Assembly (NCBI GenBank): GCA_017849435.1 | Contig: JAFIGY010000021.1 | Span: 1-55,031, forward strand | Direction of reading: 5' to 3' | Origin: Chitinophaga niabensis | GTDB taxonomy: Bacteria > Bacteroidota > Bacteroidia > Chitinophagales > Chitinophagaceae | Length of the DNA stretch: 55,031 nt | Shown here: positions 26,345-35,291 of the stretch, piece after piece | Numbering within the stretch: position 1 is the first letter of the stretch | How the letters are laid out: every line of letters begins with the position of its first letter | Notes under the pieces: generated by a model | The model's input: only the letters and a program-made list of their open reading frames with translations | Databases searched by the model: none | Told to the model about the DNA's origin: nothing | Made by a program: the position numbers and the translations under genes

Positions 26345-27220
26345 TCAGAGTATTTCCTGTACGTGTTTGCGGATGTTGTTGCTGATCTGGTCCGTAGGCA
26401 GATCGTTGGCGTCCTTGCCGAAGGGGTCCTCAATCTCTTCAGCGATCAGTTCCAGGCTGGCAAGGACGTAAAAAATGAATACCACCATCGGGATCACCAG
26501 GTATCCCAATCCGAATACATACCCCATCGGCAGCGTCATCACGTAAAAGAAGATGAACTTCTTGAGGAATACGCTGTAGGAAAAGGGGATAGGTGTGCTC
26601 CTGATCCGCTCACAGGCGCCGCACACATCAGTAAACGACTCCAGCTGTGTGTTCAGTGTGACCAGCTGTTCCCCGGAGATCACCTGCTGCCGATACAGCT
26701 CGGTGACCTGTGCCTGAAGCTGCACTGCCAGCTGATTGGGTACATGAACGCCCGTTCTGAACAAGGCCAGGGCCTCTTTGTTCATTCCCTCCAGCACGTC
26801 CCCGTGAAATTCCCCCCGCAGGTGATCCTTCAACGCAAAGGCATAGTTCGGTATCATCTGCCGGAAGTACGCCCGGGCGGTATGCCCTGCCGGGAGCATG
26901 GACTGTAGCTTGATCGCAAGGTTACGACTGTTGTTCACCAAAGTGCCCCATTGCCGGCGGCCTTCCCACCAGCGGTCATAAGCCGTATTGGTACGGAACA
27001 CCAGCAGCAGGGAGATCACAAAGCCCAGCAGGCCATGCATGTTGGTGATGTTACGGATATGGTCTTTCTCCGACAGCCTGAACACTTCCAGCTCCAGCCA
27101 GGCAATAGCCGCAGAATAAAGCGCCATGGCAATGAACATGGGAAACAGCTTTTTTACGGTATCGGCCTTGTGGATACGGAAGATGAATGTAAACCAGTCT
27201 TTCGGATTATAATTGATCAT
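26345..27220 (-). CDS. Bestrophin-family membrane channel protein
   Basis: The 291-aa protein resembles bacterial bestrophins (UPF0187): FVISLLLVFRTNTAYDRWWEGRRQWGTLVNNSRNLA at residues about 68-105, and FFYVMTLPMGYVFGLGYLVIPMVVFIFYVLASLELIAEEIEDPFG near the end. Bacterial members form pentameric ion channels; ion preference differs within the family and is not predicted here. A -7 box lies 5 bases before the start, so the mRNA may have almost no leader. It precedes mgtE in the same direction, which hints at a joint ion-homeostasis unit. Confidence 0.88.
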   Translation of the reverse strand: MINYNPKDWFTFIFRIHKADTVKKLFPMFIAMALYSAAIAWLELEVFRLSEKDHIRNITNMHGLLGFVISLLLVFRTNTAYDRWWEGRRQWGTLVNNSRNLAIKLQSMLPAGHTARAYFRQMIPNYAFALKDHLRGEFHGDVLEGMNKEALALFRTGVHVPNQLAVQLQAQVTELYRQQVISGEQLVTLNTQLESFTDVCGACERIRSTPIPFSYSVFLKKFIFFYVMTLPMGYVFGLGYLVIPMVVFIFYVLASLELIAEEIEDPFGKDANDLPTDQISNNIRKHVQEIL

Positions 27221-27225
27221 ACCGG

Positions 27226-27233
27226 CAAAAATA
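27226..27233 (-). promoter_or_regulatory. Bacteroidota -7 promoter box next to the bestrophin start codon
   Basis: The minus strand reads TATTTTTG, a full TAnnTTTG match, and only five bases (CCGGT) separate it from the ATG. Transcription would begin at or near the start codon. No good -33 TTTG is seen. Confidence 0.5.
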
Positions 27234-27330
27234 ATATCTATTACGATTCCCTTCCACCAGGATCAGGATTTGTTATTTTGATAACTGGATGCTTTGATGT
27301 TACTTTACGCCTTCTTTATCAAGCGAGATT

Positions 27331-27720
27331 ATGATCAAGCCGTATTTATACGTCAACAAAACAAAAGAAAAAGGCCGTGGTGTTTTCACCAAAGAAGCCA
27401 TCCCCGCCGGAACATTGATTGAAATTTCTCCGGTACTGGTACTGTCTAACAGCGATACGCAAATAGTGGACAAAACCAAGCTGCACAATTACATTTTCCT
27501 CTGGGGAATACGGGAAACCCGCTCCTGTATTGCATTAGGCTTTTGCTCCATCTACAACCACTCCTACGACCCCAACTGTGAATATGAAATGGACTTTGAT
27601 GCGGAAACGATGGCCATCAAGACCCGCCGCACCATTAAAAAAGGAGAGGAACTTTGTATTAACTACAATGGGGATCACGAGGACAAATCACCTGTCTGGT
27701 TCGATGTAAAAAGGAAATAA
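27331..27720 (+). CDS. Small SET-domain protein
   Basis: The 129-aa protein is essentially a bare SET domain. It shows KGRGVFTKEAIPAGTLIE at the N-terminus, YNHSYDPNCEYEMD (the NHS..PN motif that forms the cofactor pocket) and KKGEELCINYNG at the end. SET proteins are lysine methyltransferases using S-adenosylmethionine. It lacks pre-SET and post-SET cysteine regions. Bacterial examples are scattered, and their substrates are mostly unknown. It ends with the basic DVKRK. Confidence 0.85.
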   Translation: MIKPYLYVNKTKEKGRGVFTKEAIPAGTLIEISPVLVLSNSDTQIVDKTKLHNYIFLWGIRETRSCIALGFCSIYNHSYDPNCEYEMDFDAETMAIKTRRTIKKGEELCINYNGDHEDKSPVWFDVKRK

Positions 27721-27733
27721 CCGCCGCAAAAAA

Positions 27734-27759
27734 AAATCCGGGCAGATTGAGCCGGATTT
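27734..27759. terminator. Terminator after the SET-domain gene
   Basis: An 8-bp stem (AAATCCGG 27734-27741, CCGGATTT 27752-27759) has a 10-base loop. An A-run precedes it and T-rich sequence follows. It separates the SET gene from the marR-hut promoter region. Confidence 0.6.
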
Positions 27760-27770
27760 CTTAATATTGT

Positions 27771-27796
27771 AAAATATATAAGTACTTATATATTTT
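27771..27796. promoter_or_regulatory. Perfect 26-bp palindrome, candidate MarR operator
   Basis: Bases 27771-27796 are a perfect AT-rich palindrome centred on AGTACT. It ends two bases before the marR ATG at 27799. MarR proteins bind such inverted repeats as dimers and usually repress their own gene. A repressor here would block the promoter or ribosome access of the whole marR-hut operon. The operator role is inferred; the palindrome is seen directly. Confidence 0.65.
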
Positions 27797-27798
27797 TT

Positions 27799-28305
27799 AT
27801 GAGCTTCTACCCAAAACTTGGTTACCTCATCTTCGGCAGTCGCCTGCGGCGTTTGAGCGAATACTTCCTGGCAGAGGTGAACAAGGTGTATGACCAGGCA
27901 GGCATTCCTTTTGATGCCAGCTGGTTCCCGTTGTTCTACCTCCTGTCCCAAAAAGAAAGACTAACGCTGATGGACATTGCCACGGAGCTGGAGGTATCCC
28001 ATTCCGCTGTGAGCCAGCTGATCACGAACCTGAAGAAGAAGGGGCTTGTAAGAACGAGCCGCTGTGAAGAAGACGGGCGCCGCCAATGGGTGGTGTTCAC
28101 CAAAAAAGGAGAGGAACTGCTCCGGCAGGTACTGCCGGTATGGAAAGGTATAGATGCTGCCATGAACCGGCTGGCAGCGGAGCATAAGCAAAGCAGCAGG
28201 ATACTCGAAGCGATCGGCGCCCTGGAACAGGCGGTGGAAGAGGCTCCGCTGGCCATGCGGATACTCCGTGCCATGAACGATAACACCAAAACAATTGCAT
28301 CATAA
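27799..28305 (+). CDS. MarR family transcriptional regulator, first gene of the hut operon
   Basis: The 168-aa protein has a winged-helix core: LTLMDIATELEVSHSAVSQLITNLKKKGLVRTSRCEEDGRRQWVVFTKKGEELL at residues about 55-110. The recognition helix is in SHSAVSQLITNL, and the wing carries the DGRR motif usual in MarR. Flanking helices should form the dimer interface. The stop is one base before the hutH start, so regulator and enzymes share one mRNA. A palindrome lies directly before the gene. Hut regulators known from other groups are HutC (GntR type) or HutP; a MarR in this place is less familiar. Histidine or urocanate as ligand is a guess. Confidence 0.88.
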   Translation: MSFYPKLGYLIFGSRLRRLSEYFLAEVNKVYDQAGIPFDASWFPLFYLLSQKERLTLMDIATELEVSHSAVSQLITNLKKKGLVRTSRCEEDGRRQWVVFTKKGEELLRQVLPVWKGIDAAMNRLAAEHKQSSRILEAIGALEQAVEEAPLAMRILRAMNDNTKTIAS

Positions 28306-28306
28306 A

Positions 28307-29875
28307 ATGAACCGGACCTTTCAATACGGAGCCGATCATCTCACTCCCGGCATTGCGCTGGACATCGCATCCGGCCGTATCCGCGGGGTGCTTACACCGG
28401 AGGTGATGGCTAAAGTACAGGCCAGCCATGCGCATGTGCAGGCCATTGTACAGCATCACACCACGGTATATGGCGTGAACACAGGCTTCGGCCCGCTTTG
28501 CGATACCAAGATATCGGAAACGGATACACGAACCTTGCAATACAATATCCTTCAAAGCCACAGTGTAGGCGTTGGAGCGCCTATTCCCGAAGAGATCGCG
28601 CGGCTGATGCTGATCACCAAGGTACATGCCCTGGCGCAGGGATATTCAGGCGTGAACCCGGCAACACTGGAACGCATCCTCTGGCATATTGAACAGCAGA
28701 TAACGCCACTGGTGCCGGAGAAGGGTTCCGTAGGGGCTTCCGGAGACCTGGCGCCGCTGGCGCATCTTTTCCTGCCGTTGATCGGACTGGGAGAGGTTTG
28801 GCATAAAGGCGTGAAAATGCCGGCAGGAGAGGCTTTGCAGGAAGCAGGACTGCACCCCGTGGTACTGGGGCCTAAAGAAGGACTGGCACTCATCAACGGC
28901 ACGCAGTTCATTCTTTCCTTTGCCGTGAAGGCGGTAGCCCGCCTGCACAATGCCCTCGAGGCTGCGGACATTATCGGTGCCTTGTCGCTCGAAGGTCTGA
29001 TGGGCACTGCCAAACCCTTCGACCCCCGCTTACACAGTATACGTCCTTACCCGGGCAATCAGCTGGTGGCGCATCGCCTGAGCGCCCTGCTTCGCGGCTC
29101 GGCTATCATGGCTTCCCATGTGGATTGCGATCGGGTGCAGGACCCCTACTCCCTGCGCTGCATGCCACAGGTGCATGGCGCCTCCCGCACTGCATGGAAA
29201 CACCTCGAGGAACTGACCTCTATTGAACTGAATGCTGTTACCGATAATCCGGTGATCTTCAGTGCGGAAGACACTATCAGTGGCGGGAATTTCCACGGAC
29301 AGCCAATGGCCCTTCCGCTGGATTACGCGACCATCGCCGCCGCCGAGCTGGGCAATATCTCGGACCGCCGGTGTTATATGATGATCGAAGGCCGGTATGG
29401 CCTGCCGAAACTCCTGATAGAGGAAGCAGGACTAAACTCCGGTTTCATGATCCCGCAATACACCACCGCGGCGCTGGTAACAGAGAATAAAACGCTCTGC
29501 TTCCCGGCCAGCGCGGATAGTGTGCCCACTTCACTCGGACAGGAAGATCATGTTTCCATGGGATCCATCAGCGGCAGAAAGCTGATGCAGGTGATCGGCA
29601 ACCTCGAATACATCCTGGCCATAGAGCTGTTGTATGCCACACAGGCGATCGATTTCCGCCGCCCGCTGCAATCCGCTCCGGTATTGGAAATGGCGCACCG
29701 GTTTGTGCGGGAAAAAGTCTCCTTCGCCCGGAAAGACCGCATCTTTGCCAAAGATATCGCGGCCCTGCATGAGATCATTACAGACGAATCACTTGTGCGC
29801 ACGGTTAACAACGCTGCCACCATACACCAAATCAATTTAAACGGATCATATGAAAAACAATTCCGGCTTTCTTGA
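28307..29875 (+). CDS. hutH: Histidine ammonia-lyase
   Basis: The 522-aa protein has the family's MIO prosthetic group precursor Ala-Ser-Gly at residues 144-146 in [14 protein letters not shown]. Other signatures are [22 protein letters not shown], and [18 protein letters not shown]. It removes ammonia from histidine to give urocanate. The ATG at 28307 is one base after the marR stop; a TTG at 28295 would overlap that gene. Its last 26 bases overlap the hutU start, so translation of the two is probably coupled. Confidence 0.94.
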   Translation: MNRTFQYGADHLTPGIALDIASGRIRGVLTPEVMAKVQASHAHVQAIVQHHTTVYGVNTGFGPLCDTKISETDTRTLQYNILQSHSVGVGAPIPEEIARLMLITKVHALAQGYSGVNPATLERILWHIEQQITPLVPEKGSVGASGDLAPLAHLFLPLIGLGEVWHKGVKMPAGEALQEAGLHPVVLGPKEGLALINGTQFILSFAVKAVARLHNALEAADIIGALSLEGLMGTAKPFDPRLHSIRPYPGNQLVAHRLSALLRGSAIMASHVDCDRVQDPYSLRCMPQVHGASRTAWKHLEELTSIELNAVTDNPVIFSAEDTISGGNFHGQPMALPLDYATIAAAELGNISDRRCYMMIEGRYGLPKLLIEEAGLNSGFMIPQYTTAALVTENKTLCFPASADSVPTSLGQEDHVSMGSISGRKLMQVIGNLEYILAIELLYATQAIDFRRPLQSAPVLEMAHRFVREKVSFARKDRIFAKDIAALHEIITDESLVRTVNNAATIHQINLNGSYEKQFRLS

Positions 29876-31520
29876 TACTTACGCGGCGCATCCGCATTAT
29901 AAAGCCCCTCGCGGAACGCAGCTGAATGCCCGTTCCTGGCAAACGGAAGCGCCTTTGCGCATGCTGTTGAATAATCTTGATCACGAAGTAGCAGAGAACC
30001 CTGACGAGCTTGTTGTTTACGGTGGCATCGGGCAGGCGGCGCGTAACCGGGAAGCATTGCAGCAGATCATACAAACGTTGCTGACACTGGATGAGGAGCA
30101 TTCTCTGTTGGTACAGTCCGGTAAGCCGGTGGGCATCGTCCGTACACATCCGCAGGCCCCGCGCGTATTGCTGGCCAACAGCAACCTGGTGCCAAAGTGG
30201 GCCACCTGGGAGCATTTCAACGAATTGCGTGCAAAAGGGCTGATGATGTATGGGCAGATGACAGCCGGAAGCTGGATCTATATCGGTACGCAGGGGATTC
30301 TGCAGGGAACTTATGAAACCTTTATGGAATGCGGTCGCCAGCACTTCAGGGGAGACCTGAAGGGCCGGTTGCTGGTCACTGCCGGTCTTGGCGGCATGGG
30401 CGGCGCCCAGCCCCTGGCCGCTACCATGGCGGGTGCGGTGTTCCTTGGTGCGGATGTGGATCCCGCGCGTATTCAGAAGCGTATCGATACGAAGTATATC
30501 GACCGTATGACACATTCTTATGAAGAGGCGATCGCATGGGCGAAGGAAGCGCAGGCAAAAGGGGAGGCTATATCCATCGGCCTCGTCAGCGACGCGGGTG
30601 ATCTCCTTGAAAAGCTGCTCCGCGATAACATTGTGCCGGACATTCTCACAGACCAGACTTCCGCTCACGACCCGGTAAATGGGTACATCCCCAACGGCAT
30701 GGCCCTCGAAGCCGCTGCCAAATTACGTATATCTGATCCCGTTATCTATAAAGAACATTCGCTGAAGAGCATGGTGCGCCATGTGGGTTATATGCTGGAA
30801 CTCCAGCGCCGCGGGGCAGTGACCTTTGATTACGGGAATAACCTGCGGGAATTTGCGAAAGAAGGCGGAGAAGCCCATGCCTTCAATTTCCCCGGATTCA
30901 CACCGGCCTACATCCGGCCGCTTTTCTGCGAGGGTAAAGGTCCCTTCCGCTGGGTGGCCCTTTCCGGTGATCCGGAAGATATCTATACGACAGACCGTGC
31001 ATTAATGGAAGCGTTTCCCGACAACGGACCGCTGATCAACTGGTTGCATAAAGCGCAGGAGCGGGTCGCTTTTCAGGGGCTTCCTGCCCGGATATGCTGG
31101 CTGGGGATGGGAGAACGGGAGAAAGCAGGACTGATCTTCAATGAGCTGGTGAGAACCGGCAGGGTGAAAGCGCCGATCGTGATCGGGCGGGATCATCTGG
31201 ATTGCGGTTCCGTGGCATCTCCCAACCGGGAAACGGAAGCGATGAAAGATGGGTCAGATGCGGTTTCTGACTGGACGTTGCTCAACCTCATGTCCAACAC
31301 CGCCGGTGGCGCTACCTGGGTTTCCTTCCATCATGGCGGAGGCGTGGGCATGGGCTATTCGCAGCACGCGGGAATGGTAGTGCTGGCGGATGGAACAGAT
31401 CGTGCAGCGGCCTGTCTCAAACGCGTGCTGTACAACGATCCGGCGTTGGGTATTTTCCGGCATGCGGACGCAGGATATGAGAAAGCGCAGGAGTGGAAGG
31501 AGAAGATGGAGCAATATTAA
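29850..31520 (+). CDS. hutU: Urocanate hydratase
   Basis: The 556-aa protein is a full-length urocanase. It contains [15 protein letters not shown], the NAD-binding stretch [48 protein letters not shown] and the C-terminal [16 protein letters not shown]. It hydrates urocanate to imidazolonepropionate with tightly bound NAD+. The gene begins inside the end of hutH, and hutI follows 11 bases after it. Confidence 0.95.
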   Translation: MKNNSGFLDTYAAHPHYKAPRGTQLNARSWQTEAPLRMLLNNLDHEVAENPDELVVYGGIGQAARNREALQQIIQTLLTLDEEHSLLVQSGKPVGIVRTHPQAPRVLLANSNLVPKWATWEHFNELRAKGLMMYGQMTAGSWIYIGTQGILQGTYETFMECGRQHFRGDLKGRLLVTAGLGGMGGAQPLAATMAGAVFLGADVDPARIQKRIDTKYIDRMTHSYEEAIAWAKEAQAKGEAISIGLVSDAGDLLEKLLRDNIVPDILTDQTSAHDPVNGYIPNGMALEAAAKLRISDPVIYKEHSLKSMVRHVGYMLELQRRGAVTFDYGNNLREFAKEGGEAHAFNFPGFTPAYIRPLFCEGKGPFRWVALSGDPEDIYTTDRALMEAFPDNGPLINWLHKAQERVAFQGLPARICWLGMGEREKAGLIFNELVRTGRVKAPIVIGRDHLDCGSVASPNRETEAMKDGSDAVSDWTLLNLMSNTAGGATWVSFHHGGGVGMGYSQHAGMVVLADGTDRAAACLKRVLYNDPALGIFRHADAGYEKAQEWKEKMEQY

Positions 31521-31531
31521 AACGTCATCAC

Positions 31532-32728
31532 ATGAGACTCATAGGTCCGTTTACACAGATACTCCCCTTAACCGGCCTGCCGCTGAAAGGCCCGCTGAAA
31601 GACGAACAGCTGGAGATCATTGAGCATGGCGGTATATGGGTGGAGGAAGGTAAAGACCCGGTGATAGGAGATTACCGGCAACTGGCGCAGCAACATCCTG
31701 CTGCGGAAAAAGAATTCATCGATGAACCGGCGGTATTACTGCCGGGCTTCATCGATTGCCATACGCATATCTGCTTTGCAGGTTCCCGCAGTATGGATTA
31801 CGCCATGCGCATCGCGGGAAAGTCTTATCTGGACATTGCCCGCGCAGGCGGCGGTATCTGGGATTCCGTCACTAAAACCCGCGCCGCGGACGATACCGAA
31901 CTCACCGAACATACCGTGGCCCGCGCAAACCGGCATCTGAAGCAAGGCGTCACCACCATTGAAGTAAAAAGCGGATACGGACTTGACCTGGAGAATGAAC
32001 TGAAAATGCTGCGTGCGATCCGCACGGCATCGCTCTATACCAAAGCCACGCTGATCCCTGCCTGTCTGGCTGCACACATCCGTCCAAAAGATTTTGACGG
32101 AGATGAAAAAGCTTACCTGCACTGGGTCCTAACAGAATTACTGCCTGTTATAAGAGAAGAACAGCTCGCGGATCGGATCGACATTTTTATTGAGGACACG
32201 GCATTTTCACCGGCAGCGGCAAAACAGTTCCTGCAACAGGTGAAGGACTTCCGGATCACGGTGCATGCGGATCAGTTCAGTAGCGGGGGATCGGCAGTAG
32301 CTGTAGAAATGAACGCCCTTTCCGCGGATCATCTTGAGGCTTCAACGGAAACGGATATACGAAGATTAGCTGCTTCAGGTACAGTAGCCGTTGCTTTGCC
32401 GGGAGCATCCCTGGGGTTAGGGGTTGCCTATGCGCCTGCGAGGAAACTGCTGGACGCCGGGGCCTGCCTCGCGATCGCGAGCGACTGGAACCCAGGCTCC
32501 GCGCCGATGGGAGACCTGTTGCTACAGGCCGCGGTGATGAGTGCGGCAGAAAGGTTATCTTCGGCTGAGGTGTTTGCGGCACTCACCTCCCGGGCAGCGA
32601 AAGCGCTGGGCATGGCGATGCCGCAGCAGGACTGGCAGGCTTATCCCTGTAAAGACTACCGGGAGATTCTTTATCAGCAGGGTAGTATGAAACCTTTCAT
32701 GGTCTGGAAAAAAGAAAAACGTATCTAA
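31532..32728 (+). CDS. hutI: Imidazolonepropionase
   Basis: The 398-aa amidohydrolase has DCHTHICFAGSR with the HxH metal motif, EVKSGYGLDLENELKMLRAI, HADQFSSGGSAVAVEM and ASDWNPGS near the C-terminus. It opens the imidazolone ring to give N-formimino-L-glutamate, the third step of histidine breakdown. The ATG at 31532 is preferred because frames further upstream would run into hutU. It sits between hutU and hutG with short gaps. Confidence 0.94.
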   Translation: MRLIGPFTQILPLTGLPLKGPLKDEQLEIIEHGGIWVEEGKDPVIGDYRQLAQQHPAAEKEFIDEPAVLLPGFIDCHTHICFAGSRSMDYAMRIAGKSYLDIARAGGGIWDSVTKTRAADDTELTEHTVARANRHLKQGVTTIEVKSGYGLDLENELKMLRAIRTASLYTKATLIPACLAAHIRPKDFDGDEKAYLHWVLTELLPVIREEQLADRIDIFIEDTAFSPAAAKQFLQQVKDFRITVHADQFSSGGSAVAVEMNALSADHLEASTETDIRRLAASGTVAVALPGASLGLGVAYAPARKLLDAGACLAIASDWNPGSAPMGDLLLQAAVMSAAERLSSAEVFAALTSRAAKALGMAMPQQDWQAYPCKDYREILYQQGSMKPFMVWKKEKRI

Positions 32729-32738
32729 ATCTCATATC

Positions 32739-33731
32739 ATGACCCTTGTTTGCTATCAACCATCTCATCAGAACATCTGGCAGGGCCGCATAGATGGCCA
32801 GGAGCCGGATGTTTGGCGCTGGCACCAGGTGATCCGGACGGTGGATGTGAGCCGCGAAAAGCTGCCTGTACTCCGGCCGGAACAGAAAGGCATCGCCTTC
32901 CTCGGTTTTGCTTCGGATGAAGGCGTGCGGAGAAACAAAGGAAGAACCGGTGCTGTAGCCGGACCATCGGCCTTACGGAACATGTGTGCCAATTTTCCGG
33001 TTCATTTCGATGATCATTTGCTGATAGACGCCGGAGACATCGTGTGTGAAGGACGTCAGTTGGAGATGGCGCAGGAAGCGCTTTCCGCGACTGTTCAACA
33101 TATTTTGGAGGCAGGCTATCTGCCGGTATTAATGGGAGGCGGGCATGAGATCGCTTATGGGCATGAACGCGGTATCCGCCGTTTCCTCGGCCCACAGCAA
33201 CAATTGGGCGTTATCAATTTTGATGCGCATTTTGATTTGCGGGAACCGGGGGCTGAGGGCGTCAGCTCCGGTACGGGCTTCTGGCAGATCGCGCAGGAAA
33301 GGGCTGCGGAAGGTGTGCCATTTCATTACATGGTGCTGGGGATTCAACGGAACAGCAATACCCGCAGGTTGTTCAATATAGCAGACTCCCTCGGCACAGA
33401 ATACCTCCACGCTTCCCTCTTTCAATTGAAATACAGAGAGCAGTTACTCAGCGCCATAAACGCTTTCATCAGGCGTACGGACAAAATCTACCTCACCACA
33501 TGCATGGACGTATTTGCCGCCCCCTACGCCCCGGGCGTAAGCGCAACCGCCTTCAACGGGCTCAGTCCTGACGCACTTTTCCTCGATTGTTACCGCACTG
33601 TACTCCGCAGCGGAAAGCTGGCCGGAATGGACATCGCGGAGCTGAACCCTTCGCTGGATGACGACTATCGCACCGCAAAGCTCGCCGCTTCCCTCATGTT
33701 TGAAGTGGTGATGAACTATTTTGCCGTGTAA
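32739..33731 (+). CDS. hutG: Formimidoylglutamase (arginase/ureohydrolase family)
   Basis: The 330-aa protein belongs to the binuclear-Mn ureohydrolases: MGGGHEIAYGHERG, INFDAHFDLREP and the APGVSATAFNGLSPD loop are present. HutG hydrolyses formiminoglutamate to glutamate and formamide, the direct four-enzyme route. In the third metal motif, usually written as DxD (for example SIDLD), the sequence reads TCMDV, so the first aspartate position is occupied by cysteine. This may be a lineage-typical variant rather than a loss of activity. No ftcD or hutF is in the window, consistent with the HutG route. Confidence 0.9.
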   Translation: MTLVCYQPSHQNIWQGRIDGQEPDVWRWHQVIRTVDVSREKLPVLRPEQKGIAFLGFASDEGVRRNKGRTGAVAGPSALRNMCANFPVHFDDHLLIDAGDIVCEGRQLEMAQEALSATVQHILEAGYLPVLMGGGHEIAYGHERGIRRFLGPQQQLGVINFDAHFDLREPGAEGVSSGTGFWQIAQERAAEGVPFHYMVLGIQRNSNTRRLFNIADSLGTEYLHASLFQLKYREQLLSAINAFIRRTDKIYLTTCMDVFAAPYAPGVSATAFNGLSPDALFLDCYRTVLRSGKLAGMDIAELNPSLDDDYRTAKLAASLMFEVVMNYFAV

Positions 33732-33735
33732 ATTC

Positions 33736-33743
33736 TACTTTCG
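33736..33743 (+). promoter_or_regulatory. Promoter-like -7 box (TTCG variant) before the phosphoesterase gene
   Basis: TACTTTCG matches TAnnTTTG at seven of eight positions, and four bases separate it from the ATG at 33748. It could let this gene be transcribed apart from hut, with almost no leader. Confidence 0.35.
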
Positions 33744-33747
33744 CAGT

Positions 33748-34239
33748 ATGAAGAAGATCGGCTTAATGTCAGACACCCATGGCTACCTCCACCCGCAGGT
33801 ATTCAAATATTTCGAGAAAGTAGACGAGATATGGCATGCCGGCGATATCGGCAGTGTGGCTCTGGCGGATGAACTGGAAGCGTTCAAACCCTTCCGCGCT
33901 GTATACGGAAATATCGACGGACAGGATATCCGTATCCGTTATCCCGAGCACAATCTCTTTATCTGCGAAGGCGTGAAAGTCTGGATGACCCACATCGGCG
34001 GCTATCCACCCAAATACACACCTGCACTGAAGCCTCACATCGTGCAGAAACGCCCCAAACTCTTCATCTGCGGCCATTCCCACATCCTGAAAGTGATCCC
34101 TGACCCCGCGCTGCAACTCCTGCACATCAATCCGGGCGCCTGCGGAAAACAGGGCTGGCATAAAGTCAAAACGTTGGTACGTTTCGACCTGGAAAATGGA
34201 GAGATCAAGGCATTGGAAGTGATAGAATTGCCGGATTGA
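33748..34239 (+). CDS. YfcE/MJ0936-type metallophosphoesterase
   Basis: The 163-aa protein has all calcineurin-like motifs in order: MSDTHGYLHP, WHAGDIGS, YGNIDGQD, CGHSHILK and a final INPGACGKQGW. Small single-domain members are Mn-dependent phosphodiesterases, often tested only on artificial substrates. The start at 33748 is 16 bases after hutG. The TGA stop overlaps an ATG (TGATG) of the next frame. It is probably not part of histidine breakdown in function. Confidence 0.88.
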   Translation: MKKIGLMSDTHGYLHPQVFKYFEKVDEIWHAGDIGSVALADELEAFKPFRAVYGNIDGQDIRIRYPEHNLFICEGVKVWMTHIGGYPPKYTPALKPHIVQKRPKLFICGHSHILKVIPDPALQLLHINPGACGKQGWHKVKTLVRFDLENGEIKALEVIELPD

Positions 34240-34274
34240 TGTATCTTGTACGGAAGTACTGCGCCACTGCTGTT

Positions 34275-35291
34275 ATGAATATACGAAGTCTTGCACTCCT
34301 CTTCCTGTTCTCCATCTGTGTATCCGATGTATCCGCGCAGCGTTGGAAAAAGCTGTTCAGGACGGAGAACGATGATAAGTACATCGAAGATCATACGGAA
34401 GATCTGACGGTAAGACTCTACGGTTCCCGCAAGTACACCTATTACGATATGGTGGACGGGCGGCTGAAGGAAGAAGTGCTTTACCGCCCGAACAGTACCA
34501 ATAACCTGGGCGTGGGCGTCAATTACAAATTCCTCGGCCTCAACCTCGGGTTTAACTTCCCTTTTGTCAATAACGACAACGCCCGCTACGGAAAAACAAA
34601 GTACCTCGATCTGCAGTCGCATGTCTATCTCCGTAAGCTTGTTATCGACTTTTACGGCCAGTATTACAAGGGATATTACCTGGCCAACCGCCGCATCAAC
34701 CCAACGCCTGTAGACCTGCGGCCGGATATGTACAACAAGGATATCGGCCTGAATGTCCAGTACATCTTCAACAGCAAGCGTTTCTCCTATCGCGCTGCAT
34801 ACCTGCAGAATGAATACCAGAAGAAGAGCGCCGGTTCGTTCATGATCGGCGGGGAATTCTTTGCGTGGCAAATGCGCGGGGATTCGGTATTGGTGCCACA
34901 GAATCTGGGAGTGAACGGTTTTTTTGACGATGAAACGTTCAATAAGACTTCCAGCCTGAGCATCGCTGCTAATGCGGGGTACGCGCATACGTTCGTGATA
35001 GAGAAGCATTTTTTTATTACACTGTCCCTTACGGGCAGTGCAGGAGTTAATCAAACCACCTTCCGTTATCCGGATACCCGGCGTCCCCAGCGTGCAATCG
35101 GCTGGCAGTTGAACAATACCATCCGTTTTTCTGTAGGATACAATTCCAGTCGTTACTTCGCCGGTATTCATTATGTGGATATCACTACCCGCAGCGAATC
35201 TCCCGTGAACCGCGCTTACCAGATCTTTGGCGCGGGAAATTTCCGTTTCAGTCTTGTGAGGCGTTTTGCGTTAAAGAAACCCTTGTTCTAA
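34275..35291 (+). CDS. DUF4421 family outer-membrane barrel-like protein
   Basis: The 338-aa protein has a signal peptide ending in VSAQ. A mature region rich in alternating aromatic beta-strands follows (NNLGVGVNYKFLGLNLGFNFPF, LQSHVYLRKLVIDFYGQYYKGYYL, NNTIRFSVGYNSSRYFAGIHYVD), as expected for an outer-membrane barrel. It fits DUF4421, found in Bacteroidota; function unknown. The ATG at 34275 gives the cleaner signal peptide; an ATG at 34239, overlapping the upstream stop, would add 12 residues. The stop shares CTAA with the convergent HD gene. Confidence 0.78.
   Translation: MNIRSLALLFLFSICVSDVSAQRWKKLFRTENDDKYIEDHTEDLTVRLYGSRKYTYYDMVDGRLKEEVLYRPNSTNNLGVGVNYKFLGLNLGFNFPFVNNDNARYGKTKYLDLQSHVYLRKLVIDFYGQYYKGYYLANRRINPTPVDLRPDMYNKDIGLNVQYIFNSKRFSYRAAYLQNEYQKKSAGSFMIGGEFFAWQMRGDSVLVPQNLGVNGFFDDETFNKTSSLSIAANAGYAHTFVIEKHFFITLSLTGSAGVNQTTFRYPDTRRPQRAIGWQLNNTIRFSVGYNSSRYFAGIHYVDITTRSESPVNRAYQIFGAGNFRFSLVRRFALKKPLF

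Noticed and set aside
34035-35171. Minus-strand open frame (378 codons) opposite the phosphoesterase and DUF4421 genes
   Set aside because: It spans two genes on the other strand that have signal peptides or catalytic motifs, and has none of its own.
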